64,000 nt of DNA, from positions 94,609,867 to 94,673,866 of the forward strand of contig NC_084760.1 in NCBI RefSeq assembly GCF_028858725.1, read 5' to 3'. The translations under genes were made by a program, and so were the position numbers. The notes below the pieces were generated by a model that made no database searches, was not told where the DNA came from, and saw only the letters and a list, made by a program, of their open reading frames with translations. Shown here one piece after another: positions 12,112-24,600 of this stretch; the first letter of the stretch is position 1; each line of letters starts with the position of its first letter. The stretch is from Colius striatus (taxonomy: Eukaryota; Chordata; Aves; Coliiformes; Coliidae).

Positions 12112-15100
12112 CTGAGTCAGAGACCTGGTGCTTAGGACAGTCTGTTTATTGTTTGCTCTATGTGCCTCATCTGATGGTAAACCTCAATGGAGTCTCTGTT
12201 ACTGACCATTTCAAACACTCAGCAAAAATACAGATCTATAATTTCTATTACATTTTTGCACAGAAGAACAATTTCTGACCAAAAAGGTTCTTTCTTTAGT
12301 GTGTCTCAGATCCACTAAGAGCTTTAGGTAACACTCCTCACTTTTAAATATCTGAGAGGTGAAGCTGCCAGAGCAGTGTGTTCAGCTGGGCCTTACAGCT
12401 CCTTGTTTTCCAGAGGCATGTTTCTTCCATGCACCAAGATTATTTTTATGGATCAGGGAAAGCATGAAAAGGATTTTTCAAAACAAACTAACTAAAATCC
12501 AACTAGACTCGTTATCCCTTAGCTGGAAGACATTTCTTCTAAAGGAATCTCATCCAACAAATAAGTAATCATAGCCATGGTGCTGAGACAAGCAATTTCC
12601 TGTACTTTTGTCTTTCCCATTTTCCACAAGTGCAAATAGCTTCAATTACTTTCTCAGCGTTTGACGAGTTCCACAGTGTGGCCAGTGATAAACTGCAAGG
12701 CAAATTTTTGCTTCCCACTTTGAGTTCTGCTTTTTGGTAACAGTTAAGCCATTCCACAGAAGCATTGAACATCAGCCCTAATTAATCACCTATGTAGAAA
12801 CATGGGGGGAAAGAAAGAGGTGGTGGCAGGAACAGCCCAGTTGAAATGCTGCAGATGAAAGATGTTTCAAGTGGCTGGCATCTGAGTGCTGTGTGGTATG
12901 AAAGAGTTGAGTCATGCTCTGAACACTAGAGCATGAGTAAGAAAGCTCAGCCTCCTCTGAAGCTTGGTTTTATTGATGAGCTGACAACATCAGCTCTGTT
13001 GCCAGCCTGCCTCCCCTGAGTCCTTCTCTGCATGACTTCCTCTGCACTAGTCCTCTCTGCCCAAATAGGGAGTCTCATCCTCCTACAGCCAGAACTAACT
13101 GAAGCCACCTGCCATCATGACTCAATGGCAACTGCCCTGAGTTTGACATGACTAAGCATTAGTGGTAATAACACCAGAAGACAGAGCAAAGGAAGAGTCT
13201 TGCAGGAGTTCTGCCTCACCTTCTCATACAGCACTGACATAATATGTGAATACAGACTGAATTCCTAAGCAGCGGAGAAAGAGGAGGAGCAAGTTTTATG
13301 TGTATGTGCTGAATTCCTACTGCTGATTAAAGTACTATATTTGAGAGGCCCAGTGTTGACTGGGGAACAGGTTTAAGTGACTTGGAAATGACCGGAACAG
13401 AAGATAACTTTAGAGCTAGAGTTTTGTCCAAAAGAGGTAGATTCCTGCTGAAGCACAAAGGGTACTGGACAGTGGGTGCCCTGACGTTGGTAGCAGGTTG
13501 GCTGGAGGGAGGAAGCAGACTCTGGCCCCAAAGTGTGGGCTTTTGTGCCAAGCCCTGGGTGATACTGCTCTGAACTCAGTGGATCTGCCCTTCTGAAGAG
13601 CACTAAGTGTACTCTACTTGTAGAAACTACATCTTCTAAGGACAGTGAAGGAAGCAAGCTTTCACTCATTTGCCAATGTTTCCACTAAGAAGGTAACTTT
13701 TTTTACGCAGAGAGTTATCATTTCTTCAGTCAGTGTTAAGGGAGGAGACCACTTGTCTAGTCTGTGATGATTTAAACTGCTCTGGTACTCACCATGACTT
13801 CTTTGTCAACAAACTCCACTGAGGAAGAATAACAAATGGAGCGTGTTCAGTGAGTAGTTTGAAATAGTAAGAAGAGACTGTAAGATTCACGAACCAAAAA
13901 GAGGGCAGCATTTCTTGAATAGCTTATTCACTTGAGTTTATTTGCTCAGTGAGCTGAGAGTAAACGTAGAGTCAAGGAAAGGTGCTGAGACCAAATAGAG
14001 AGAGTACCAGGCAGATGGCAACAGGGACTGCAGGCACTCTTCCAGCTCACTTGACAGTTCTGGGGCCTTAACAAGGGGACCCTGGAGTAAGAATAGCATT
14101 GTCTTCAGACCATGAAAACTTCTCCATCCATACCATCAGTGTTCTAAAAGTGAATTCTTTCTCAACAGCTCACCTAAACACTGGCCTTTTTGCCAGCACT
14201 GTTGGGTAGCAGTTGCTAGACCGGATGACAGGCTTGTGAGACAAAAGTTTGGACAAGGCTCTCTTTGCCACTCAGTCTCCATTTGCCAACCTTCTAAGTT
14301 AAAAAGCTGTTCTAAATGGGAAGCTGAGGAATAGACAATGACAGTGCTACTTTTAAACCTCTGCATGCTTCCTTCTTCTGTATGTGCTTACTGAATAGAT
14401 GAAGGGAATGATTTAGATGTACTGGCAATTTTCCTTGACCTAATACCCCTCTAAGAACTGTTGCAAGCCTTCAAACTTCCCCAAGTCATAGGGAGTACGA
14501 GAACAACAGAAAAATTGACGGTCTCACCTGCAGCTCTTCCTTCTTCAATATTTTCATTGCTTCCTTGCAACTCTTTTATGCCAAGACCTGGGCTAGGACT
14601 TGGCACAGAACATCCACCCTTTAGAATTGCATCAGCACATGATGCAGATTTCTTCAAAGGAGATTTTATAGCTCTGCTAACAGTTGACTGGCACGGAAAG
14701 AAAATTAGCTGAATATTCACCTGCCCTGGAACATTGCTTATTTAAATGCAGTTTCAAGTGAGTACAAAGTTCTTCACTTCTTGGACAAATTATTCTGCAG
14801 AGTCACTTGCTCTAGGCTGCTGCCTCCTCCTGCTCCTATATGGCAGCATTTCAGGAGTATCTGGAGGGGAAGTGTTTGCCTGTCATAGCATTAGACCGAG
14901 CTTTGGGATTCTCCCAAGTGGCAGTCATTGTATCACTGTACAGTGATATTATTAGCATATTTTCATCCAGCAAGAGTCAACGTCAGATTGTTTCACGATG
15001 TATTCAACAGGCATCAATGTTTCAAAAAACACCAGACGAATGTCTTTTTACTTGACCTCTTTAATGCAATGTCATAGATCATTTGCGTGTTTAACAGCTC

Positions 15101-18100
15101 TCAAAACATTGATGTGTGTGTGCTTACAAAATAGATATCTTCTCACTCCCTTTTTTTTTCCTCCTTCAAGTGCCATGAGAAATTATTTAAGGAAGTTTTA
15201 ATGAAATGCATCTGTCACTTATGAAGATAAATAGCCATAGTATGGCTTTCCATTACTGGAAATGGCAGAATTAAATTAGAAAATTACACTCCTCAGCATC
15301 TTCCCTGACTTGTTTTTGCATAATGTGTTAGAAAATATGCCCACATAGGCAGAATGCTGCAATACCAATGGAGCATGTCATAAAACAAGACCTCTTTTTA
15401 TGGTTGTTTTGTTAGTTTGTATTGGGGAATTTTCTTCCATGGTCCTATTTCTGGACAAGGAGGCCCAATTAGTAAAGGGAACCTAACTAGAGCGGCAAAA
15501 TAAATAAACCCCTCCTCTTACAAAACCTAAGTTCTGAACTTTAGTCTATGTTGTTATATGGCTCCCAAGCCATCCAGGAAGACCACGGTAGGGCATATGA
15601 TCCAGACTGCATAATTCCTCATATCCTGTCTAGAGGGCATCTCCTTTTCCATTACATGGAAAAAAAATAGTGTTATCATTAAAATCCCTGCGGCCACACT
15701 TTGGACAATAGGAATAAATATTGTATTCCGACTCTTAATAGACAAAAAGATGGCTATTAAAGGAGACACTTAAATGAACAGTGGGATAGTGTAAAATTGT
15801 CTTTGCAGATGGAATGATTTCCTTTTAGTTCCTCATTAGCAAGCTGGTCTTTTTGCCCTCAGAAGCAGATTGCTGGTAATTGGTTTTGTCTTTTTAAGTG
15901 AAGAGTTAGACTCCTTAGAGTCTGACCCAGTTAGACCAAGCCAGAATGTGATTTGTAGCCTCTAGCCGTGCTACTTCTGGAAGCAAAGCAGTAGCAATTG
16001 AAATAAGCACACAATAGGAAGTCCCCTGTGTTTTTCACCTATGCTTTCAGCTGGTAGTAGAAGATGCATACAGAATACTTGTGTCCCTCAGCCCTTATGC
16101 CCACTCCACACCAGCAGCATACAGTCTTGCTCCACTGCTCCATTGACCTCCAACTCACCTGGCATGTGAATTTTGCATTTTTTTGTTGCACAAGAGATGG
16201 CTTCAGGAGAGACAGGAGTGCCTTATGTGTGCCTGCTGCCCAAACTCAAGTTTCTTTCTATGCACGTTCCTAATGAACCCTCATCCCTTACTTTCTCAAT
16301 AAATGCTTTAACTATTGTGCTTCTATTCAAAGCTGGTCACCGATGCTGTAATGCTCCTCACCAGCTGGCATGTACTTGTTACGCTACAATTCATGTTGAG
16401 CCCTGTGCTCTCTGTGCATGTCAGGAGTGTTCAGCCAGGGGTCCTGCAAAAATGAGGAACGACTGCCTTGCATCAGATTTTGTGGGTAATCAAATGCAGA
16501 TGCAAAGGCTGATGTAAGCAGAGAATATTCTTGTAACTAATTAATGCAGCAGGTTAAAAAGGGAGAGAAAGAATTTCCTTATCATGCCTTTAAAAGTTAT
16601 GATTGGTTTCTTTCCAAATTAAATGGATATAATTTTCATTGTTTCTGTTCATTCCAACCCACTAAATTTCTGATCATTGTGAGGGAAAGCGGGGTTAGGG
16701 GCAGTAACTGAAGGTCTCAATATATTGAATGCGTTTTGGGAATCCCAGGAAGTAGGCAGATAAAATGTATGTGGCTGGAAGATGCACTTGTTGAGAGGTG
16801 AAATCTTTCAAAGCCCCAGCTGCTTTTCTTTTCAGCCTCGTCTTAATTGAACTGCTCAGATAACAGCAACTATATGAAGTAAATGGTGGTTATCCTAGCT
16901 TTGACCTTCAGTAATCCTCCAGGATTGTGGATAGGGATGCACATCATTTCACTTTTTCCCTGACTCTACAAAGGAAGAAATACTCAGATTTGAATACCCA
17001 GATGAACAGGAACAACGTAATTGATGAGCATAAATAGCACCAAGCTCACAGAGAAACAGTATAAGCAGCGGTCAGTGTGGAAAGTGCCTGGTCTCCAGCA
17101 GGGATCAGTGTTTTGTGCAGAAGGCAACACATACTCCTGTAATGCTCGTAGTTAGTGGTGGGATTTTGTTTGAGTATTTACATCCCAAGGTTAGCAAGTA
17201 ACCTGGCAGGCAATGGCTTATCTATGGAGCTTTGAAATTTGATTAGCTGGCACTTGTCTGCATGTTATTAAGTCACATACGATCAAACTAATAAAAAAAT
17301 CCAGCCTTGGTATTTAACTCTGACTTTCTCTGTAGCATATTTTACAGGTTGACTGCATCCTATGCAGAGAAGCATTTTTTTCCTACACATAATGCTAGTT
17401 TCATCAAGTTTTGCTTGTTCTCGGTCTCTCCATGTTTTCTGGGATAAGAAACTTCTCCTCTATGCCTCCTGCCATCTGGAACAGGCTTGTCTACATTTCT
17501 CTGCTTCATTGGCTTTCCATCTCATTTCAAATCTCAGATAAAAACTCCGCCCTTTCCCCTTACTTCTTTCTTCCTGCTTTTATTTATCTCTGAACCTATA
17601 CTACTGGTTTCTGTAAAGCAGTTGAGAGATGGAGATTGCAAGACAGACAGAATTCAGACTTCATCCTTTAACCCTTACCTACTAAGACACGTGTCTGTAC
17701 TGAATACAATGAGTGTGAGCAAAACCTGCAAGATCAAGTGGATCTGCAGACCAAGTGGACTTTCTTCTGGGATACATACGGGAAAGAGAAGAATTTATTT
17801 AGAGTTCCTAACTGTAAAAGTTAACATCAGCTCCAAAGCACCTGAGCTTCATGTTCTACAGGAATAGTGTAACAGAGTATGCTGCCCCAACGTGGACCAG
17901 GGGCCTGGGAGCCAGCTGGCCCTGCGTAATTAGCAGATCAAGAAGATAAATGACCAGTGAGCGAGCTGTGGGAAGCCACAGACGGATTGTAAGAATGAAA
18001 TGGTCTTTCATGTCAGATCCCGACACAGGTCAGCTTAGAGGCAAGGAAAGGCTGGCAATAGTATCCAGAATGGGCAGAAAGGCTAGGATGTTTTTCAGAG

Positions 18101-18948
18101 GGAAGGATATGACTGAGTTTTGTGTAAGCTTATTTAAAAAACTCTGCTTTGCAAGAGGCTTCGGCATGATGGTATTAGGCTGAAGAATGAGTCCAACTGC
18201 CTTATAAAAATGCTAGTAGGTAATGAAAGGGAAATGCTATGGAAAACTGACCCTAAGGTAGAGATATGGGCTTTCTTTGCACTATGTACTTAGCAGATGA
18301 TTTTGGAGGGGAAATACATGGATGCTAAATGATTGACAAAATGCTGCCTCTTGTCACGTCTCACCGTACTGAAACCCCTCAGGATTTTGAATCCATTTTG
18401 GATGCAAGGAATAGGAAACAGCACTGCACATCATGGCATGTTGCTCTTTGGCTATAGGACAAAGAGGATAAAATGTAAGAGGCATTCTTGTAGCAACAGC
18501 AACAATTTATCACTCTTTGTGTTTCAAAGTGTTGAGACTCGCAGTTAATCCACGTCTGGAAGGCCTGCATCCTGGTGTGTCATTATGTGCACAGTGGAAC
18601 AACTGCTTGGCCTCACTCCACCAGCCCTTGCCTAGTACACAACATTTCACTCATGAATTTCAGACTGTCATCAAAGCCTTTCAGCTGCAGCCATCATCTA
18701 TGACAGAAAGGACCCAAGAGATTGCCTTTGTCAATAGTATTTTGCATATAATAGTATTTAGGGTATGTTAGATTAACTTATCAGGTTGCCTTATGTGGTG
18801 GACAAGGCTATGCTCTTGAGAAAAAAAGCTGAACTAGGAAAAATTTCCTACTGACATAAAATCTGATATGTAGACAATAATATCCTCAAAGCCACCTGGA
18901 AGATTTTAACACCTTGAGGAATACATATGCATTTATGTCTACTTCTTC
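12112..18948. other. Intergenic, no gene recognised
   Basis: Open frames up to 126 codons occur (for example 16173-16517 and 17487-17867, plus strand) but have no recognisable domains, no convincing splice context and ordinary composition. I treat them as chance. No repeat of a family I know was identified here. Confidence 0.5.
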
Positions 18949-18972
18949 TGATTCTATGATTCCATGATTCTA
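18949..18972 (+). repeat. CR1-type 3' terminal tail, body not recognisable
   Basis: A run of imperfect ATTCTATG/ATTCCATG units as found at CR1 3' ends. The sequence before it does not clearly match the CR1 3' UTR, so this may be the relic of a very old plus-strand copy or a chance microsatellite. Confidence 0.4.
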
Positions 18973-19224
18973 ATCCCTGATACTTCAGGGCAAAAGAAAA
19001 AAAAAAGGAAAAAGAAGCCCAAGAAGCAAAATTATATACAAAGTGGAAAAAGATTCTTCCCATCCCTGGCAGGTAATCAGTAGAAGCTTCAGAGCATGTA
19101 AGAAATTTTCTGTAAATATATAGTGTAAACAACACCTTCAACAAATAGCTGATGAAACCCTTTTTTTTCAAATTCACTTGGTTATCAAGTGCTCATATCA
19201 CAAGTTTAAATTGAAGTTCTTTGC

Positions 19225-19625
19225 CCATCACTACTGTATTTGAAAGGCTATTCCAGAATGTCATTCTTAGAATGGCTGGAAACCTTCCTCCAGTTTCCAG
19301 TCTAAATTTATTCATGACCAATTTATGTCCATTTGATCTTGTTCCAGCATTATCCTTTAGATTAAATAATTCTTCTCCCTCCTTGATACTTACTCCTTGA
19401 TGTATCTATAAAGAGTCATTATCCTCTGTCTATGGTGTTGTTTTGCTAAGCCAAAAAAGATTTTTAAACTCTTTTTGTAAGATATATCTTCTGTTCCTGA
19501 ACTCATCTTAGAAACCCTTCTCTGCACTCCTTCTAATTGCAATTTACCATTTTTTAACAGAGGTAATAGGAACTGCAGTATCTGAAGTGAGGCCTTACCA
19601 ACACTGTATATGGTATCTCCACTGA
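19225..19625 (-). mobile_element. Old CR1 LINE, 3' portion, first half (interrupted)
   Basis: The plus strand reads as the reverse complement of an ancient CR1 3' region. It contains TTCTTCTCCCTCCTTGATACTTACTCC, TGTATCTATAAAGAGTCATTAT, CCCTTCTCTGCACTCCTTCTA and TGAAGTGAGGCCTTACCAA in the order expected from antisense CR1. Divergence is heavy. The element stops where a younger plus-strand CR1 begins and appears to resume at about 20253. Confidence 0.65.
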
Positions 19626-20252
19626 CAAAGCCTGGCCTGATGTTGGCCAATGGCATCCTGGGATGCATCAAGAAGAGTGTGGCCAGCAGGTCGAGGGAGG
19701 TTCTTCTCCCCCTCTGCTCTGCCCTGGTGAGGCCTCATCTGGAGTCCTGTGTCCAGTTCTGGGCTCCTCAGCTCAAGAGGGACAGAGAAGTGCTGGAGAA
19801 AGTCCAGCGCAGGGCCACCAAGGTGATCAGGGGACTGGAACATCTTTCATACGAGGAAAGGCTGCAGGAACTGGGGCTGTTTAGTCTGGAGGAGACTGAG
19901 GGGAGATCTTACTAACATTTATAAATATCTAAAGGGTGGGTGTCAGGAGGTTGGGACATCCCTTTTTTCTATTGTAGCTAGCAACAGGACAAGGGGTAAT
20001 GGGATGAAGCTGGAACACAAAAAGTTCCACTTAAATATAACAACAAACTATTTCACTGTTCAGGTGAGGGAGCCCTGGCACAGGCTGCCCAGAGGGGTTG
20101 TGGAATCTCCTTCCTTGGAGGTCTTCAAGACCCACTTGGACATGTTCCTATGCAACCTGATCTAGGTGGAGCTGCTTCTGCAGGGGGGTTGGATTAGATG
20201 ATCTCTAAAGGTCCCTTCCAACCCCTACCATTCTATGATTCTATGATTCTAT
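19626..20252 (+). mobile_element. Younger 5'-truncated CR1 LINE, inserted in an older CR1
   Basis: A well-preserved CR1 3' part. It reads from the end of ORF2 ([13 protein letters not shown] and [15 protein letters not shown] in one plus-strand frame, 19610-19915) through the 3' UTR (GGATTAGATGATCTCTAAAGG) to the terminal ATTCTATG repeats ending at about 20252. Only the C-terminal end of ORF2 remains, so it is dead on arrival. Two other frames are also open here by chance. Confidence 0.92.
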
Positions 20253-20330
20253 GTAGCCTTGAATCAAACTAGCTTTTCACCACTGCATCACACTGACAAC
20301 TCCTAGTCATTTGGCAGTGGAATAGAAGCA
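20253..20330 (-). mobile_element. Old CR1 LINE, second half after the nested insertion
   Basis: The text TTTTCACCACTGCATCACACTGACAACTC fits the expected continuation of the antisense old CR1 broken at 19625. The short length and decay make the far end uncertain. Confidence 0.5.
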
Positions 20331-20974
20331 CAGGTTTTCCCACATGGGCAGCATGTTAGTTCTGTGTGATTTGCTTGAATGTCAAAAGATAGGTGTATTT
20401 GGAAGATGGAAGTTATACATTCTTCTATGGTAAATTTGTTCTTTTATGCAGAATAGTTCCCAACAGAAATATCCTAAGGAAAATTCAGAGTGGAAATTTC
20501 CATTCTCCCTTCACATGAATACAACATGCTTTTAAATTGGAGGCCTAACTCCTAAGAGGATCTAGTAAGCAAACACAGAGAGACAAGGCTATTTTGGACC
20601 TTGCCTTACTGAAATGTGGGATTTTCTGACTTGTTTTGTTTGAATTAAAATAGCTTTAGAGAAAAGATGAAAAACAAAGAGTTGTAAGTCTGAAGTCAAT
20701 GGAAATAAAACAATCTCAGAAGTCCTAATCTCCACGGGCCTTGTCTCAACTTCAGGAGGGGCTGAGCTTGCTCTGCATCCCTCTGAATTAGGGCCTGAAG
20801 AAAGCAAACAGTCCTTCCTGCCATGGGCATTGTCTTTAAGGACTCTTCTGTGCTAAATGCAACAAAAGTTTAATTTACTTTTAAAGAAGCAAATATGTAA
20901 TAAAAGTGTATGACTGCTTGTTGGGGATAGTAACAGCAATAATTATGTAGGGAAACAGGTTTCTGTCTGTCTGG
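20331..20974. other. Intergenic, no gene recognised
   Basis: No gene or recognisable repeat is seen. It ends in a T19 run at 20975-20993 that abuts the next CR1 fragment. Confidence 0.5.
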
Positions 20975-20993
20975 TTTTTTTTTTTTTTTTTTT

Positions 20994-21145
20994 AGAATCA
21001 TAGAATCATTTCAGTTGGAAAAGACCTTTAAGATCACGTCCAACCATCAACCCAGCACTGCCACATCCACCACTAAACCATGTCCCTAAGCCCCACATCT
21101 ACACAGCTTTTAAATATCTCCCAAGATGATGACTCCACCACTAAG
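20994..21145 (-). mobile_element. CR1 LINE 3' end fragment
   Basis: The plus strand starts AGAATCATAGAATCATTTCAG, the reverse complement of a CR1 tail. It continues with TTGGAAAAGACCTTTAAGATC and CCAACCATCAACCCAGCACTG, typical antisense CR1 3' UTR. About 150 bases remain. The fragment directly follows a T19 tract. Confidence 0.88.
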
Positions 21146-21580
21146 ATTATAAAGCAATTGGGAAAGGATACGCTGAAACAGTATGAACCAACACATCATT
21201 AAAATACAGTTATTTCTTGCTTTAATAGGATTTTCTTGTTTTCTTGATTGTCTGTCTATCCAAACATTTAGTAGAGTCAAGTCAAATACCAAATGTGGTG
21301 CTGAAGAAATGTTCAAGAACCTCCCAGCTCTTCTAATAAACTGTGTGAGCATTCTGCATGGCCAGAGTCTGCACTGACTTGTGAAAATAAACTTCTTCAC
21401 ATTGGTTGTACTGAGGTTTGACACAGGAAATGATGACATAGAGTTGCATTCCTTCTTTATGCTAGTCATTCTTCATGAGACTGTACACAGGAGAGCAGAT
21501 GCTCTAACTGTTGTGCCAGTTCAGGGTTGGACACTTTCCTGTTTGGATATTACACTTGTTGAAAAAAAACAGGTTTAAGT
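21146..21580. other. Intergenic, no gene recognised
   Basis: A 119-codon minus-strand open frame overlaps this stretch (21110-21469) but partly reads through the neighbouring CR1 and shows no domain. I regard it as chance. Confidence 0.5.
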
Positions 21581-21666
21581 CACAGAATCACACAGAATCA
21601 CAAAATCTTAAGGGTTGGAAGGGACCTTGAGACATCATCTAGTCCAACTCCCCTGCAAGTCAGTCA
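21581..21666 (-). mobile_element. Short CR1 LINE 3' end
   Basis: CACAGAATCACACAGAATCAC followed by GGGTTGGAAGGGACCTTGAG and CATCTAGTCCAACTCCCCTGC is an antisense CR1 3' terminus. Fewer than 90 bases are preserved. Confidence 0.88.
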
Positions 21667-24600
21667 AAATCTGATTATGAACTGATGTTGATATTAAATT
21701 TGTTAGCAACAGACATTTCTGAGTGAAGGATAAAATTGTTTGTTTGCTGGTTCCCAAAGGCAAATGTTTCATTAAAATATTTACACATAAGTTTCAAAAT
21801 AGGACAAAGAAAACCAACCTAAAAACAACCTGACATTTTATTTGATTGAAAATGATTGATGGGAGGAAATGGAGGAGGGGAATATGGGAGAATTTCATGC
21901 TGGAAAACTCCTTTGTTTACCTTTGTATCAACAAATCAAACCACTTTTTGATGTTTTGGTTTGGTTAGTGCCCTTGATCCTCAGGGCCAACAAGTGTCAG
22001 AAGACCCACAGAACACCCTACTGTGATCATACTTACTTGCCCTCAAAGCTGATGACTAAGCTTTTGGGGAGGAGATGCAACTTTCTTATTTAATAAACTT
22101 TGATGCATTTTTCTGACATTAATTTGTTTCATCACCCTTGGAATTCGGGCTTGGTATACACAAAGCAATCCAAACAAAGTGTTACCTGCATTCAAAAAGC
22201 CACTAGGCAAATTCATGGAGGAAAAAACAAAGCCTCATCCTTACCCACCCTTTCATGCTTCCTCACTGGACTTGGTGTAACTGAGAACAGGCCCTGTTTA
22301 ATTCCAATGTTAGTCTTGCATGACCTCTCACATCTTTGCAAAGTATGATACAAATTAGTACTTGCAATAGACTCTCAACTACATGCCATATATAACAGAG
22401 TGATCTCAGCTCATTTTCAAGACAGACAATTAAGATTCAGTAAGGTTAAATGACTGAGCCATTGTTACTAAACAATTCATTTGTGAAGTGTAAATGATTA
22501 ATTGGAAGCTCTTGTCTTCTTTCACCTGGCCAGACTGTTTCTGTTGGAAAAGAGGGAATAGACCATCAACAAACCTCTCCATCAGAAATCTGTAATCCTT
22601 TGCTGATGGCTTGCTTGGCAGGCTCTATGGATACTCTGGGACATTGTCCAAGAAGGGCCCAAATAAATTAATTGTCTTCTAGCCTGTTTTGAAATATAGG
22701 TCAGCCTTTCGTGGCTGTGCTAAACCGAAGACAACCTTAATCATCCAGGACAGCCAGCAAAACCTGGAAAACTTGGGAGGTTTTCAGGTTCTCCCACTGA
22801 GGATCTTTCAGGTCAAAATAATATTCTGACTACCCTGGAGACAGCCAAACTATGGGGGGCAGGGGTAAGAAAATTTTTAAAACCCCACAAATTAACAAGG
22901 AAACCAACTATCCCAAAGTTTGAGATTCCGTTTGTTAGTTTCTCCTACTTTTTCAACCTCTTTCTTCCTAGCTGCCTTTCAGTTCCCAGAATTCGAAGCT
23001 AGTTTTTAGAACTGGAAACTGAATCAGAAATGTTAAGTGACTTGATCAGAGAAAATGGTAGAATAGAATTCAGAAACTCCTGGCTCTCCTGCCAACATTT
23101 GAATCACCAAATAGTTCCCCTCTGGAATGATTAAACATCAGATGCGGATGATGCAGACAACTCTATTGGGCTGCTGTCAATGTGATTCTGATGAAACCTG
23201 CTCTTTAGGCTGTTATGAGACTATCAATTCTTCTGGTCCCAGTGTGCTGCCTTTGCAGGGGAAGCAAAGTCACCCTGTTGGGACAAAGTATTCCTCCAAG
23301 TTGTTACAGAACTGCTTGGCAATAGCCCAGAGATAATATCTAGGAGTGTCTTTTCCACCTAAGGACAGTTACATGTGTGAACATAAATGTACATCTGGTT
23401 GGCTTATTTGCAGAGCGTTTTGTAGTGAGTGAATTTGCTTCTCAGAACACATTCCTCATCATATTGGGGAAACAGTGAGTTAATTTTTAACCTTCCCCCA
23501 CGGAGAGACTTAGTAAGTCTTTATCTCTTTGATGCAAATTCACAGTACCAGTGTCAGAAAAGATGATCATCAGCACTTATTTCCTGGATGAATTCAGAAA
23601 TATCAAGACACACTGCACTTATTTCAGGGTACATTTCTCAATGCTCTCAGGCTTTCCTGCTATCTTAACATCAGCAGCCATTTAACCACTCTATAAGGTT
23701 TCAGTATTTTTCCTAACTTGGTGTAAGCAAATATTGATCGTGACTAAGATAGTAATTGAGTTCATTCATGATAATAGATGGTCCATTGGCTGCACCCATT
23801 AAAGCTTCTTTAAAAGCAAGAAACAGCTTTAATTGCCTAGAGAGACATGGGATGATATTGCAGCAGATTGGAATCTATTAATAACAGTAAATTCAAGGTT
23901 TACCCTGGCTTGTTTATGCTTGTTAGTATTAAAGCTTCACATGGAATAGAAAGATGACTAAAAGGGGCATTCCAGACAAAATACCAGCCTGATTATGCAT
24001 CTTTTATAAAGCACTCTCTTTAATCACTAAGAATATCTTCATATGCAGCAGCAGAACTTTCTTGAAAAGAGCCTGTTCTTGATTAAACTTTTTTTTTTCT
24101 CTGTTACCTGAAAGATCTGGAAATCTGGCATTAGTTTTATGCTCTATCATTTCATCTGCCATAGGATCAGAGGAGCAGAAGGGATCACTAAATTGCTATG
24201 AGTTAGTGCAGAGGAAGGATGCACACAGGTTGTAACTTCTAGTGTCTGTATCTACTTGAAAACCAGAAGCAATTATGAATATGCTGGCATGTCTCCATAA
24301 ATGATTTGAAATTTTTTCCAAACTTTCCAAGATCTTCAAGATACTAAGAAAAAGCTGCTTCAGGCTAATGATAGTGCCAGGCAGAAAAATCTTGGTACCT
24401 CTCATATTTCAGTAAGCCTTGATACCCAGGCAATGAGTTTCATTTTTGTAAATATCCAAGCAGGAAAAACTGGCCATGAGAAGATTAAGGATGAGGGTAG
24501 GGTATATTTTTCATATATTTCATATATTATTCTTCCTTCAGTCCTCAGCATCACCAGTTCTTCATGGAAGAGAGATGCTGTACTTATTAGTTTTGTCTTG

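Noticed and set aside
16173..16517. 114-codon plus-strand frame rich in Cys and His
   Set aside because: Cys spacing fits no domain I know and nothing around it suggests an exon.
17487..17867. 126-codon plus-strand open frame with a hydrophobic N-terminus
   Set aside because: No domain, no splice or promoter context, and ordinary AT-rich composition. Frames of this length occur by chance in 64 kb.
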